From positions 1 through 33,315 of the forward strand of contig JAIXPU010000095.1 in assembly GCA_027486075.1 (NCBI GenBank): 33,315 nt of DNA, given 5' to 3'. The notes beneath the pieces were generated by a model. That model searched no databases, was not told where the DNA came from, and was given only the letters and a program-made list of their open reading frames with translations. Origin of the DNA: Streptomycetaceae bacterium. Lineage in GTDB: Bacteria > Actinomycetota > Actinomycetes > Nanopelagicales > Nanopelagicaceae. Position numbers and translations under genes: made by a program. The stretch's first letter is position 1. The number at the start of each line of letters is the position of its first letter. Positions 32,926 through 33,315 of the stretch are shown one piece after another.

Positions 32926-33315
32926 TTATTGCGCAGTTGGCTTACGGCTCGCAAGGTAAGAACCAATTAATACAAGAGGAAGGCCAATGATAATGCCAAC
33001 CGTCAGCGGTTCATTCAAGATGATGACGCCTAGAACAACTGCAAATGCGGTATTGAGATAGGTAACAAGTGATCCACGCGCGACGCCGATAATGGCAGCG
33101 AGAGCGAAGAAGGCAACGAAGGCGGCGCCTGTTGAGAGAACGCCCAGACCAATAATTGCACCGATTGCTTCATTGGAGATCTCATGTGTTGGCCATTGCA
33201 CAACAGTGAAAGGTAGATAGAAAAGCGCAGTCATCGCCATGGCGACCGCGTTGATGGCAATTCCAGAAACATGTGGAAGCGCACTCTGCACCATCATGAC
33301 AGCGTAGGAATATCC
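32926..33315 (-). CDS. EamA/DMT-family transporter (5' end cut by window)
   Basis: The C-terminal half of a drug/metabolite-type membrane transporter. About 130 residues are visible with four hydrophobic segments; the last has LNTAFAVVLGVIILNEPLTVGIIIGLPLVLIGSYLASRK, the usual final EamA pattern. The frame stays open to the window edge (GYSYAVMMVQSALP), so the start lies outside and the internal ATG at 33297 should not be taken as the start. The substrate cannot be predicted. Confidence 0.88.
   Translation of the reverse strand, partial: GYSYAVMMVQSALPHVSGIAINAVAMAMTALFYLPFTVVQWPTHEISNEAIGAIIGLGVLSTGAAFVAFFALAAIIGVARGSLVTYLNTAFAVVLGVIILNEPLTVGIIIGLPLVLIGSYLASRKPTAQ

Overview
The window looks like a stretch of chromosome from a small-genome, moderate-GC actinobacterium, most likely of the freshwater acI type (Nanopelagicales). 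This is inference from gene content: an HrdB/SigA-type sigma factor with a Lys/Ala-rich N-terminus, SepH, actinobacterial-type ParE/ParC, DUF4192, DUF7455, a SAM-IV riboswitch and the block rplS-lepB-rnhB-yraN-yifB-dprA, packed with very short gaps and many 4-base overlaps. Nothing indicates a plasmid, phage, insertion sequence or CRISPR array, and no tRNA or rRNA gene was seen. There is no gene-free stretch over 300 bases; the longest is about 190 bases, before parE.

Layout. 1-5.5 kb: 3' part of ribH, a DUF1349 gene, a class III extradiol (DODA-type) dioxygenase with a strong promoter and a 20-bp perfect palindrome, an aldo/keto reductase, DinG helicase and a TetR regulator. 5.5-9.5 kb: a probable heme-uptake locus, with two secreted four-cysteine proteins diverging from a lipoprotein/permease/ATPase operon (hmuTUV-like). 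9.5-15.4 kb: NUDIX hydrolase, a secreted PKD-like protein, DUF4192, SAM-IV riboswitch with metX, sigA, a CDGSH iron-sulfur protein and a convergent DUF7455 gene whose terminator lies inside the CDGSH motif codons. 15.6-21.8 kb: parE, a DUF2231-cytochrome b5 fusion, an ABC-F ATPase, and a parC that lacks the whole C-terminal domain. 21.8-26.4 kb: pseudouridine breakdown pair (psuG and a PfkB kinase), a phosphodiesterase, sepH and an inositol-monophosphatase-family gene. 26.5-33.3 kb: rplS with an acidic tail, lepB, rnhB, yraN, yifB/comM, dprA, era, uppP and the 3' part of an EamA transporter.

How it works together. Most of the window is housekeeping: methionine synthesis under S-adenosylmethionine control, the main sigma factor, topoisomerase IV, division control, protein export, RNA/DNA hybrid removal, DNA uptake processing and cell-wall lipid recycling. 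The accessory part is the heme locus. A recurring feature is a TANNNT hexamer placed 7-8 bases before the start codon of at least nine genes, mostly at the head of transcription units, which suggests that leaderless transcripts are common here. Genes inside operons more often show either a Shine-Dalgarno sequence or a 4-base stop/start overlap.
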